Source: Termitomyces sp. T153 (taxonomy: Eukaryota > Basidiomycota > Agaricomycetes > Agaricales > Lyophyllaceae). From it: 64,000 bases of DNA. The stretch is from assembly GCA_018296165.2 (NCBI GenBank), contig JACKQL020000040.1, positions 248,001-312,000 on the forward strand, written 5' to 3'. Of the stretch, positions 24,188 through 35,450 are shown one piece after another (position 1 is the first letter of the stretch; each line of letters begins with the position of its first letter). The position numbers and the translations under genes were made by a program. The notes under the pieces are model-generated. The model was not told where the DNA came from. It did no database searches and saw only the letters and a program-made list of their open reading frames with translations.

Positions 24188-26730
24188 TCAGCCGCACCCA
24201 AATTCCTCAACAATCATAACCACCATACCTTGAAACGAATGCCTCTTAATCTCATACGACCCCTCAAACCTCACAACCCTCTCTACACTCCTCACCCTCT
24301 CCTCCCCAAACGTATTCCCATCCCTAAGATTCTCACTCCACACCTCATACACCCTCACCTCCTCCTCTACACCCGCACTCCCACTCCCACCCGCAAACCA
24401 AATCGGCACAACAAAACTTTCCTCCTCATGCCGATTCAGAAGCGCGACTCTGATCTCCCTTCCGTCCCTCGACAGCACAGCACTCACGTCGACGTATTTC
24501 GTAAGTTTGGCTGCGTCGGGCGTGTGTTTTGTGAGGTCCTGGACGAATTTTGGGACGGTGGGACCGGTGTAGAATGTCGAGGGTGAGGGGGCGGAGACGA
24601 AGACGTCGAGGGAGGTACCTTGCATTAAATTTGCGAAGAGGTGCAGGGGGTAATATGTGGTCTGGATACATCAGAAAATTCAAAGCTCACGCGAGAATTT
24701 TTCAAGTCCTCACCTGACGGAAAAGACCAGTAGGAGACGTGATAATCTATCCAGCAGGCTTGTCAGTCCGCTCCGCCTCACTGTAAGTCCAATCCACTCA
24801 CAGGCGAAATCACATTAACCGATCTACACAACGGAAAGACGTCCTCAACCCCTCAAACCTTCTAAAAGAAGCGTACAACTCACTGAGCAATACACGCAAT
24901 CTTGACAATATCCGCCTTCCTCACAAACACATTCAACCACGCAGCGACGGCTAAAATGCTCCGTGTCAAGATACCATAAAATGCGAATGGTAGAACTCGC
25001 AAACATACCTAGGGCATCAGACAAATCATAATGTTCTTCTGCTCCTTTCTCACCAGGAGCTTACGGAATCTCTTCTTAGAAGACGACTAATCGGCGATGC
25101 AGATGTGCGTACGTACCACGAACGGGATCCCTACGGACGTCATACACCTATGAGTGACACAGAATAGACAGAGAGAAGACCAACCAAACATTCCACTCAT
25201 CAAAACACCTAAAACAGGCGTCAGCATTCAAGTTATACAGGATGAGGCCTGATGGGTACGAAAAGCATACACAGTAAGCTCCTTACACAGTCCCCCCTCG
25301 ATCTTCGCAAGATCAATCAACGCGCGCGTGATCTCGAGGCCTTTTTCCGCCGCCGCAGCTATGATACAAAATTCGCGTGTCACATCACAAACACGATATG
25401 AATAGTGAAGGTGAGACTGGACGTACGACCCATAACATTAACAGCATGTTTTCCCTCACTTACAGTATACACTATTTCCCCAGACCAAATTCAGATTAAG
25501 GAAACGGAGACGGGGAGACTCAGAGAGACGTACGATGCACAGAATGGAAATCAACGACCGGCGCGAGCTTCCTCAGCGTGACCCGATCCCAGTCCGAGAA
25601 TCCTGTTTCTGCTCGCACATACAAGCGGCAGAGTCAGCACCAGGATTCCGTCGAATCATCATGACTGGAACAGGAAACGAGACGAGACGAACCTCCACAG
25701 GAGATTAGCTTGATGTTCGGATCCAGGAGCTTTAGCGCCTTGGCCCATTGGTACGCTTTTTTGGCGTAGTCTTGGGATTCCATCTGACCGACTGAAGGGA
25801 GAGAACGTGAGGGTGCTAATGTTGAGGGAGAGGGGAAGTAATTGCCTTGCCAGGGTCCCCAGACTTCGTTACCTGCAAGTCGTCTGTGAGTGGTCGTGGA
25901 TAGGAAGGGGGATGAATAGGATACCGAGGGACCAGTACTATGAGAGATGAACAAGAAGGATGATATCAAGCAAGGCAGACGAACTTTAACATTATAGGCC
26001 TCTTCATGCCCATTCTTGCGCCGAAGGTTGGCCCAGTACGTGTTTGCCGAGCTTTCGATTTCATCTCATATATCAGACACACCGTTCATCTGAGCAAGGG
26101 AGCGAAGAGAACGTCACCTGTTGCAATATTCGACCCAGGCAAGAGCATCTTCGAGCGTCCCGGTTCCCATGTTCAGGCAGATGTAAGGCTCGGTACCGAG
26201 AGTGCGACACCATTGAATGAAGTCGTCTATGTGCGCGTCCTTGGTCGGATTTAGATGGTAAAGAGGTGGTGAATAGCGTACCAGTTCCGAACTGATTGCT
26301 CTCCTCTGTCAACCACGCAAGTTCGGGGCGACGGGGGCGGAGTTCCTTGGGACCAATACCATCTAAGAACCATCAAAGACATCAACACGGAGTCCAAGAA
26401 ACGATTTTGAAAGGACGCGCCCTGCCACCGATAGCTACTAACAAAATTCCTACAACTCAACTCATTACCGTGAACCTAGTTAACGAAACAATCAGCCACA
26501 TACCCTCCAGGATACCTCACAAGCGGGATGTTAAGTTCCCTAAGTGCGTCAATCACGTCCGTACGGAACCCAGTCATTGGATCGACGAGCCCGTGCTGAT
26601 TATCGGGATCATAGAGACCGCCATAGATACATCGTCCCATGTGTTCCGTGAAACCAGAGTAGATGCGAGGATCGACCTCATCAATGATGCGAGCGGGATC
26701 GATGTGGACGGCGGGTGCTGGTGTGGTCAT
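24188..26730 (-). CDS. GH51 alpha-L-arabinofuranosidase
   Basis: A heavily intron-split gene. N-terminal sequence from ATG 26730 reads [20 protein letters not shown], then [19 protein letters not shown] and [14 protein letters not shown], typical of GH51. The acid/base Glu is in [10 protein letters not shown] (codon at 25865-25867) and the nucleophile Glu in DEWNVW (25196-25198). The C-terminal beta-domain ends at 24188. These retaining enzymes release terminal alpha-L-arabinofuranose from arabinoxylan, arabinan and related side chains. There is no clear signal peptide, so it may be intracellular and act on imported oligosaccharides. A longer frame starts at 26811, but that part lies in a duplicated segment (see 26778-27085), so I prefer 26730. 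Internal exon borders are not all resolved. It lies upstream of, and on the same strand as, the sugar transporter. Confidence 0.9.
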
Positions 26731-26777
26731 TGTGTTGGGCTTAGACACGTTGTACGGGACTTGGAGAGCAACAAATT

Positions 26778-27085
26778 CGAACGCGCTACAATCGTTTTCC
26801 CCAAGGGTCAAAGACGTCGGGAGGGGCGGACCGCATACGGGCCGCGTGCCAAATTTTGGATGGCGTCGGTTCAGCCGCCCCTGCCCAGCAGTGGCCGCCC
26901 CTCGCGATGAGTGACGTGTCCCACGACGTGATGTCTTCCAAATGAGCAGCCATGCTGGGCGCGAAGAGGACCTGCACTGAGCGAAGGTTTTCCGAATGGA
27001 ACGCGTCCACCGCTCTCAACCACTCCAATGCCTGCTGCCGTGGATCAGAAATACTCAAAATGAGTATCACAGTGAACAGAAAGGT
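26778..27085. repeat. duplicated segment, copy 1
   Basis: It shares a motif with 28069-28415: ACAATCGTTTT, then GACGTCGGGA, then GGACCGCA and ACGGGCCGCGTGCCAAAT, followed by weaker blocks (CACTCCAATGCC; TATCACAG). It overlaps the 5' end of the GH51 locus. The copies bracket the P-loop kinase gene in direct orientation. Confidence 0.7.
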
Positions 27086-27194
27086 AGAGTCGAAGTGGCA
27101 GATCGACCGATGCTATATGTTATATGCGTAAACTGGTTCAGTGCATGAAGTACCTATATTTGACCCGTCATCCGGAATGTAAGTATTCCTAGTT

Positions 27195-28010
27195 CTATTC
27201 TTGGTCTCGAAACTGTTGAAGAGATTCCAAAAATTTCTTAGTGTTGCTGACACGCTGCCACCGATTGTCGTTACTCATCATCCTATTCCAGTTTTCCATT
27301 TTCTTCTTCCTCAGACGGTAAGCTTGAACGATGATGCTCGTTTTGGGATTCAAGAAATCCCTGTACAATGAGCCACGGATCGTGAAGGATTTATATATAG
27401 CTCTTGAAAGTAGACGATATAACCACACATGGAACGGCGGATCAATCCCTAGAAATCAGGATCGTAAAGCTTAGCTTTGAGAAACATATAAGACACACAG
27501 ATGATATCGGTCGCTCGAGGGTACGTGATATCTTTCAACGGTACCCACTGATTTCCGTCAATCACCCAGGTTTCTTGATCAGCATGTTGACGAACAATCT
27601 CTTGAGCCTGAAATATGCATGAAAATGGTACAGTAGGAAAAGTCAAAGCAAGACTTACCATTTTGGTAGGAGTGCGGACCCACTCTTGGTTCCAGAATAT
27701 GGGATCCAAATGAACGACTGGCACCTGGCATAGCATAACCGTTAATTCTAAAGGGAAATTGGAGGACTTGAAGAACAATGCCCACCTGGAAGATTTTACC
27801 CAACTGCACAGCAAACGTCGACTGTAGGTTATCATTGAATACAGAAAAATTCTCTGTATTTGGAAAAAGTACTTTGCCGGCTCCAGCATGTCCAACCACT
27901 TGAATACGCGAGCCGCGGAGAGGAGGTTTCAGCGATGCCATTTTCCCTCCTGACATGTCAAACCAGACAGTGGAATAAGAGTTGATCCCGACCGAGGGAG
28001 GGTCACACAT
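27195..28010 (-). CDS. P-loop nucleoside-kinase-like protein (adenylate kinase/FlaR 'topology modulation' type)
   Basis: Five exons (28010-27873, 27821-27786, 27724-27659, 27607-27499, 27448-27195) give 603 nt and 200 aa. Splicing builds a Walker A motif, VVGHAGAGK joined to ST. Next come HLDPIFWNQEWVRTP, the substrate-side motif ETWVIDGN, and an R/K-rich lid region (LYRLLSRAIYKSFTIRGSLY). This order (GxxGAGKST, LDxxxW, WVIDGN, basic lid) matches small P-loop kinases annotated as adenylate kinase-like or DNA topology modulation proteins. The real substrate is not known for fungal members. An alternative start is Met at 27941 (MASLKPP). It lies between two direct repeats. Confidence 0.78.
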
Positions 28011-28068
28011 GATACGTATACTTATACTTACTTTCTCTTAATATCATTCCAACCGTTTCGGTAAAACG

Positions 28069-28415
28069 AACGCGTTGCAAATTACAATCGTTTTTCCAGG
28101 TAGATGCGAATGTTGGACGTCGGGATGGGTGGACCGCACACGGGCCGCGTGCCAAATCTTGGATGCCGCGTCGATCGAGCCGTTGTGTCTACCCTGACTA
28201 TCCAACGGTGATGCGTCACGGTTGCACAATAAGTTGTCACGCGCATATTCTGTGCGGTCCCCGTGTTCGGCGTCTTCCGAGCATCACGTCATTCTCTCAA
28301 GGCGAATTCAAAGGACTTACCGTGACATTTCTGGGTACATGGTGTTCACTCCCACTCCAATGCCCACTGTCATGGATTAGGAATAAAATTCCGGTATGTC
28401 TATCACAGGGAACAG
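28069..28415. repeat. duplicated segment, copy 2
   Basis: The partner of 26778-27085, in the same orientation. The best block is at about 28113-28165. It lies between the P-loop kinase start and the ALDH start and may contain promoter sequence for both. Confidence 0.7.
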
Positions 28416-28492
28416 GTATATGAGTAATAAGCTCATTTTCAAAGGGTATATCTAGGACCTGTTACCATTTCCCTCTCATCTTACTAACAAAC

Positions 28493-30849
28493 ATGCCAGG
28501 AACCTTTACCTATCACTTTAATACGCCTGCTTTCAAAGGGACTTCTACCCTTCATACAGGGTGAGCGTGATGATTTCATCTCATCACCTTTATCTAACTC
28601 CTTAAAGTCTCTTCATTGGCGGCAAATGGGTCGATCCAGTCGTACCTGCGACGATTGAGTGAGTGAAGATAAGATTCTAGTAATGTTGCGTTCAGACTAA
28701 CTTTGACAACCAGTGTCATCAACCCAGGTATGAGCAGTACTTTTTCTTATAAATATCCTGACTTGACGTGCCACAACACAGCGACCGGAAAAGTCATAAC
28801 TGCTGCGGCCGCAGGCTCATCCAAGGACGTCGACATAGCAGTCGATGTCGCCAAAAAGGTATGTGCAAATTAAGATAGTGATCAGAATCATATGTTCTGA
28901 CCTGATCATGAGGCCTACCAAACTTCATGGGGACTCAAAGTCCCCGGGACAACGCGCGGAAAGCTCCTGTACAAGCTCGCAGAGCTTCTTGAGCGGGATA
29001 TGGACGAGTTTGCTGCTCTCGAGACTCTCAACGTCGGCAAGTGCCATCGATTTGATTGTCCAATTAGATAGAATTAAGAACCCTGATTTGCAGGAAAGAT
29101 CTATGCAATCATGAAAACAGGCGATATTCAAGCTAGCATTGACGTTTTCCGCTACTATGCCGGTTGGGCTGACAAAATTCAAGGGAAAACTATCGAGGTG
29201 GCGATCGATCCCACGACACGACTTGACGCAACACTAACCTAATCGCTCTCAGACTACTGAAAACAAACTCGCCTACACAAGGCGGGAACCATTCGGCGTC
29301 GTGGTATGTGCCAAAGTTAAAGTCAAGGTTGTTTTAGGCGTGTGCTTATCGAACGGGCATCAGGGCCAAATCATCCCATGGAACTCCCCTCTGGTACCGC
29401 TGACGATCACCATACTCGATCTATATCCTGACCAACCTCGCCTTAGCTAATGGTCGCTTGGAAGTTCGCTCCGGCTCTCGCAACAGGCAACACCGTCGTG
29501 CTCAAGGTACGCCTACCACATCTCCGCCTCCACTAACCCTCTCACTATCCCCAGCCCTCGGAAATCGCCCCCCTCACCTCCCTTCGCATTGCCGACCTCA
29601 TAACCGAAGCTGGCTTCCCCCCAGGAGTAGTAAACATCATCAACGGCTATGGCACCACCGTCGGGCAAGCCATCACCTCGCACCCGCTCATTACGAAAGT
29701 CGCATTCACGGGCAGCACGCTCGTGGGGCGTAAGATCCTCAAGGCGTCTTCGGAGTCAAATTTGAAGGTCGTCACGCTTGAGCTAGGTGGGAAAAGTCCG
29801 ACTGTAGTCTTTGATGATGCGGATTTGGAGCAGGCGGTTAAGTGGGCTGCGTCTGGGATTTTGTGAGTATGATTTTGATTTTAGGACGCGGTCTTGTTGA
29901 ATGACGCGTGGCATGTGATATGTAGCTCGAACATGGGTGCGTAGGATGTTGAATCATTACTAGTGTTATGGGAATATGCTGAGCAAGTTCTCACTGGCAG
30001 GCCAGTCATGCGCCGCTGGCTCGCGCATTTTCGTCCAGGAGGGAATCTACGACGAGTTCCTTGCCAAATTCACCGCGATCGCGAAGAACCTCGCTGCGAC
30101 CACCGGCGATCCGTTTGCCATTGGCATGCAACACGGTCCGCAAATCTCACAGGTTCAGTTCGATGTGCGTCCTCAAGTTTCCCCACTTTGTTCGCAGAAG
30201 GTTTCGTTTTAACTTCCTATTCCGTAATAGCGCGTCATGTCATACATCGAATCGGGCAAGCAGGAAGGCGCAACAGTACATATAGGTGGTGCACGTCATG
30301 GCCAGGAAGGCTATTTCATCCAGCCAACAATCTTCACCAATGTCAAGCCCGAGATGAAGATTGTCAAGGAAGAAATCTTCGGTCCTGTTGGTGTCGTCTT
30401 CAAATTCAAGACCGAGGAAGGTAAGATCTTATGGAATGCTATATGAGAGTGATGATGAACCTTTGTATATGTAGAGGTCATCGAGGCAGCTAACAACACG
30501 ACGTACGGGCTCGCATGCAATGTCTTCTCGCAAAATATCAGCCGTGCGTTGAGAGTCGCACATTCACTCGAGGCTGGGTCTGCTTGGGTACGTGCACGTT
30601 ATTGTCGACTTCCCAAGTCCAGACTTGAGTAGCTCAATTTTCCCAGGTCAACTATGCAAAAACGGTAGACAAAGCTGTACCATTCGGCGGTTACAAACAG
30701 TCTGGCATCGGCCGTGAGCTCGGCGAATATGCCCTGGACACGTGAGCTCAAACGCATCTTATTTTTGATCCAAACGTGTGCTGAGCCTTGACTAATGCAG
30801 GTACACTCAAGTCAAGGCTGTGCATGTGAACATTGGACAGATGCTGTAA
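28493..30849 (+). CDS. aldehyde dehydrogenase (NAD(P)+-dependent, ALDH superfamily), full length
   Basis: A many-exon gene of roughly 500 aa starting [16 protein letters not shown]. Family marks: [58 protein letters not shown] (general-base Glu), [12 protein letters not shown] with the catalytic Cys (codon 30009-30011), EEIFGPV and [19 protein letters not shown], ending [15 protein letters not shown]. It oxidises aldehydes to acids with NAD(P)+, most likely in the cytosol (no clear targeting signal). Exon 4 is a 14-nt microexon (28714-28727). One intron starts with GC (GCAAGT, about 29037). This gene sits directly before NLR-A, and its 3' end is copied before NLR-B and NLR-C. Confidence 0.94.
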
Positions 30850-31194
30850 TCGTTCCGTTCGCTCGTTCTATGCGATTCGATGTATGCAATTCGACGTAAA
30901 AATTTCCGTGGTCAAAGTGTGTATATAAAGACAATTAACGCATTGTGAAATCGGCGTTCAGAGATAAATCTCATGCAGAATAAGTTCAAGTCCCTGATAT
31001 AGCATGTGATGGCTGTCAAGTCATATAGGAGACTTGATCTTGATAGAAGACTTGATCTTGATGACTCGCACGCACAGTACACAGCATCAGAAGCCACGAA
31101 TGATTTGTCCTTGCTTGTGATTGGGACACAGCTTATTGTTGTGATCTTATTTGGACCTGAGAAATTTCCCTTTCTTTCTTACACCGACGTCGTA
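30850..31194. other. ALDH 3' region and NLR-A promoter
   Basis: A short spacer conserved in all three units. AGACTTGATCTTGAT is tandemly repeated at about 31029-31060 in this copy. No gene. Confidence 0.6.
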
Positions 31195-34100
31195 ATGCCT
31201 ACTCACCAAAGGAACAGTGTTATCCTTCCTTTCCAGGAGAACAGCATCGAAATTTCTGGGGTATGTGGCTATCTCGATGCTCCCAGTCTGTAACTCAACC
31301 AGTGTCCTATTTATTAGACTGGACCGGTGAGAGGAGAATCATTCATATCGACAACTCAAAGCCCAAGCCATGAGCGGACCATATCAACCTTGGACAACAC
31401 AATCATGATCATGGATAATCTCGGCACTGTGGTCTCCTTACCAGTAGTTAAGGGAGTACTGGTATCTGTTTCTGGAATCCTTAATATAATCAAGGTATGT
31501 ACGGCCACGGGTAGGTAGTAATGTGCACACAAACTGATGGGACGTCATTCTCAGACTACAATCAAGAACCAGGATGACTTCCAGGAACTAGCGGAGCAAT
31601 GCCAGATGATCGGCCTCGTTGTTTGGCATGCTACCTCTGCTATACCACAACACCAACTCGACAGCACGATCCTTCGTGCACTGACCAACCTGAAAAGGTG
31701 AGAAAACATCCATTGTGGCTGTTCTATCTTCAGTTTTTGAGTATATCTCAGCTCTGTAGATGGCATTCTAATGGCAGTCAAAGCAAAGACAGAGCAGAAT
31801 ACAGGTTCTAAGGCTTTTCATGCTACAATCAACCAGAATACTATCATAAAATGGAAGAACGACTTGATTTATTTTCTTGCTCTTTTTAATGTGAGTTGTG
31901 TGCTGAATACTGATTCTCACTATAGTAAATTCTCCAGTCGGAAGTGAATATTGCAACAAATATCTCAAATATCTCAATGAACTTGAAGCTTCATGAACTC
32001 TTGTCAATGTTCCAAGAATTTTGCTCTATAAACACTTCCCATTCTCAAATGCATGTACTCATAGTGATCACAACATTACATTGGCTCATTTTTTTTTAGG
32101 GATGCCATTGTAGGACCTGATGTATTACCCACTCGGCCAAGGATTTTCGTGGGAAGGAGTAATATTGTCCAAAATGCTACAGATGCTCTGCTGAAATTCC
32201 ATCATGTTGCTCTTATTGGCCCTGGAGGCATTGGCAAGAGTAGTATTGCCCGTGCTGTTTTGAATGATGAAGCAATTGTCTCCAAATTCCAGGCTAGGAG
32301 GTATTTTGTTCGATTTGATGATATGGATGTTGCTCAGGTAAATCTTAAAACATTCCTCGACCATATTGCCAGGGCATTGGGCTTTGCAATTTCAGTCAAT
32401 GCTCACAATTTAATAACAAAAATGCTTTCAAATTCAGAAACACTTCTTGTCCTTGACAATGCTGAGACATTTCTGGATGCTACTGTGGAATCTGGTCGGA
32501 TAGCAGATGCCATTGACAGTTTTGGTTCCCAGTCTAATGCAGCCATCCTCCTTACCACTCGCACAACTGTATTGCCTTCAAACTTGGAATGGGTTAGATT
32601 ACGAGTGCCAGTACTCGAGAAGAGTGCTGCCTGTGAGGCCTTCAGAGCATATTGCCCTTCCATTGAAACTTCAATTCTCATTAAATTGCTTTCTGCTGTT
32701 GATTTTCACCCTCTCTCAATCAATTTACTTGCGCAAGCAGCTGTCCAGAATGAGTGGTTTCCTCAAGACCTCATTACTGCATGGGATCACCAACGTGCAA
32801 CTCTACTTGAGGCAGGGGATGGAAAAGCTCAAAGTGTTGCTGTCACAATTGAGACATCTCTCAATTCTCCTTCCTTCATCAAGCTTGGTGAAGCAGTTTG
32901 TCATCTCTTGCAGATCATTGCATTTCTCCCACAGGGCATTAGCAAGACACGACTTACTGCAATTTTTCCTGGAGTATCAAACATTGAAAGCTGTGCAGAT
33001 GCCTTGTGTAGGCAGTCTCTTGCATATCTGAATGGTGACTTTATCACACTTCTGGCTCCTGTACGCCTATACATATCAAATCACTACAATAAAGATCCTT
33101 CAATGTATTTGCTTCTCAGAGGAGTACAAAGATATTATGCCTGGGCTGCCCATATCAGAGAATTGCAGATCATCAGGGCAGAATATGCAAATATTGAACA
33201 CCTTCTCATTCACTGGCTCAGAGACACTAACAACACAGAGACCATCTTTAATAAGTTGAAAGTAGCAAATGACTTTTCATATATCCTCCTTAACCATGCA
33301 CCTCGCTCAGTTTTCTTGCGCCCAGCTGTATCTGCTTTGCATGTACACAACACACATAATTTCAGGTCATGGACAAACTTCTTCATGCAGAGACAAAAAG
33401 CCAAAATTTTCTTCCGAAGCAAGTCAACTTGTCTATTTCACATTTCATACCTTATGCACCTTGTTGGACAAGTGGAAGAAGCCAAAAAAGCATATGAAGA
33501 GGCACACACCCTTGCCCTTGAGGTTGGGGATTTGGATCAACTTGTTTTCCATGACTGGTCACTTGCTAGATATTATTCTTGGCAGGGGAATTTTTTGGCT
33601 GCAGAAGAGTTACTAAAGACAGCTCTGAGGTATTGCTCAGGTTTATCTGGCATGTTCAGACTTAAGGGGATGAAGAAGAAGATCAAACTTGACATGATGA
33701 CAATAAACCTAATAAAAGGGAGCCTTGGCACACTCCAAAGTTACCTTGAGTCTCTGCCTGCCTTCAAGCAGAAATACAAGCAATATGAGCTCTTTCAAAT
33801 GAATTTATTTGGAGGATTTTTTGGACTACAAAACAACCACTTAGATGTTGCAAAGAAGTGCTTTCAAGAGATCTTGGCAAGTGGTGATGAAGATCATCCT
33901 TCAAAGTGGAGGAAGTCTATTCTGTTAGCTGAATTGGCTGATAAGCAAGGTGAATATGTGAAATCAAAGGCATTACGGGCACAGGTACTTGAATTTGTTG
34001 AAAGAATTCCAGATCAGAAAAAAATGCATATTATGTATATCAAAGCTCTCCTTGTTGGATACCTAGCAAAGGATGGTAACACAGAACATGCTCGGGAATT

Positions 34101-34515
34101 AATCACTCCTCTTGTTGAGTATGCTACTAAATATCTGTCTCTGAATGTTGCAAATTTCAAATACCTAGCTGGAATGGTAGAATTGGCTGATGGAGATTTT
34201 CATAAAGCTGCAAATTACTTCCATGAAAGCATTGAGGATTGCATGCTGCTAGCAGAGTTACGCTGTTGTGCCTGGTCACACAGGGCACTTGGTGAGATTG
34301 CTGTGGTTAAGGAGGACTACACAGTTGCAAGAAAGTACTTCAAAAGCACTATAGAATTGTGCAAGATGATGGGTCTCCCAACAGAGTGCCTGTATTACTC
34401 TTATACATGTTACATTCCCAGCAAACAATTCAATGGATGGAAGCTGTATAAGGAGGGGAATGACATGTTCAAGATGGGTGTTTGTGAGAAGAATTTGTTA
34501 CATCTGAAAGCTTGA
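31195..34515 (+). CDS. NLR-A: fungal STAND/NLR protein (N-terminal helical domain, NB-ARC-type ATPase, TPR-like repeats)
   Basis: Six exons (31195-31260, 31375-31494, 31555-31697, 31752-31890, 31938-32050, 32100-34515) give 2997 nt and 998 aa. The first about 190 residues are helical and resemble the four-helix MLKL/HeLo-like regions of mushroom NLRs (family memory). The NTPase has Walker A GPGGIGKSS, Walker B LLVLDNAETFLD, sensor LLTTRTT and an HPLSI motif. The C-terminal about 500 residues are TPR-like helical pairs (EEAKKAYEEAHTLALEVGD; AANYFHESIEDC). Such proteins switch between ADP- and ATP-bound states and oligomerise on ligand sensing. The ligand is unknown. Intron 5 has no in-phase GT donor; a GC donor (GCATGT, 32051) keeps the frame. 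The gene is CpG-poor yet fully open. Confidence 0.85.
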
Positions 34516-35450
34516 CATATGACAGACCTCTGTAGTAGTACCAAGTAGATGAACTCAGTACCTTCTCTAATCTGATTACATGCAATCAAGTGAAGTGCTG
34601 GAAATTGCATTATATCTCTTCTTGCATCCAATCTGAGGCAAACCTCAAGACAGCAAAGTCTGCAACTCATGCAAATGCATAGCCAGACTTTCAGTCTCTC
34701 ATCATGAGTTGTGTCTCATTAGCTATGTCTGGAGCAGCCCAAGAGCAGCCTCCATACCCAAGCTTTTTTTGATCCACAGAGGCTGTAATTCAAAAGCCAT
34801 ATCAAACACTTCAAATATATCTACTCACTAATCATCATGTCTCCTGGGTCAATCTTGGAGACACAAACTCCTTCTCTGATCCTATTATATCCATCAATTT
34901 CCTACATCATTTGATTTTGAACACCACTTATTGCTAACAACCCACTTAATGTCTCTTTTAGACTTACAGCTTCTCCATTCAATCTAAGTTTCCCAGGATG
35001 AACTTAATGGTAAAGTAGCCATGCAAGGAAACCCATAAGAGAATCAAAATCAGAGGTGAGTTGTCCATAATATTAACATTGCTACACCAGTGGTTGGTGT
35101 ATACTATCATCTATCACTATTACATCTAAATACAAAACTACTTAACATGCTCTGGTCACATGACATGCAGAAATGCACCTAATAATGACTAAATCTGGAG
35201 TCTTATCTGAAAACAGAAATCCATTGTAAACAGCCTTGACCTCCAGCTTCCAGGCATGTGACATCACTCAAGTGGTACTGTGGATGGCCCTGGGTAGAAG
35301 GTACATGTGACCTAAAGATGGGGGGATGGGGAGGAGAGGCAGGCCAGTGATAAAGAAAATGAAAAGATGACTTGGAAATGAGTGGTCCCCTAACATCACC
35401 CCCCCTTTAGCATGTGGCATCTTGACACTCCATTACATACCCCCCCTTTG
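34516..35450. repeat. 3' flank of NLR-A, shared with the NLR-B flank
   Basis: Blocks here recur after NLR-B (54522-55650): CACTAATCATCAT, TATCATCTATCACTAT near 35100, and CCCCCTTTAGCATGTGG near 35405 (NLR-B near 55620). The middle block also appears at 59460-59580. This shows the duplicated unit extends past the NLR stop. No gene. Confidence 0.65.

Noticed and set aside
26731..26811. Longer GH51 start at 26811
   Set aside because: The added codons overlap a duplicated non-coding segment and have no GH51 similarity; the Met at 26730 fits the family start.
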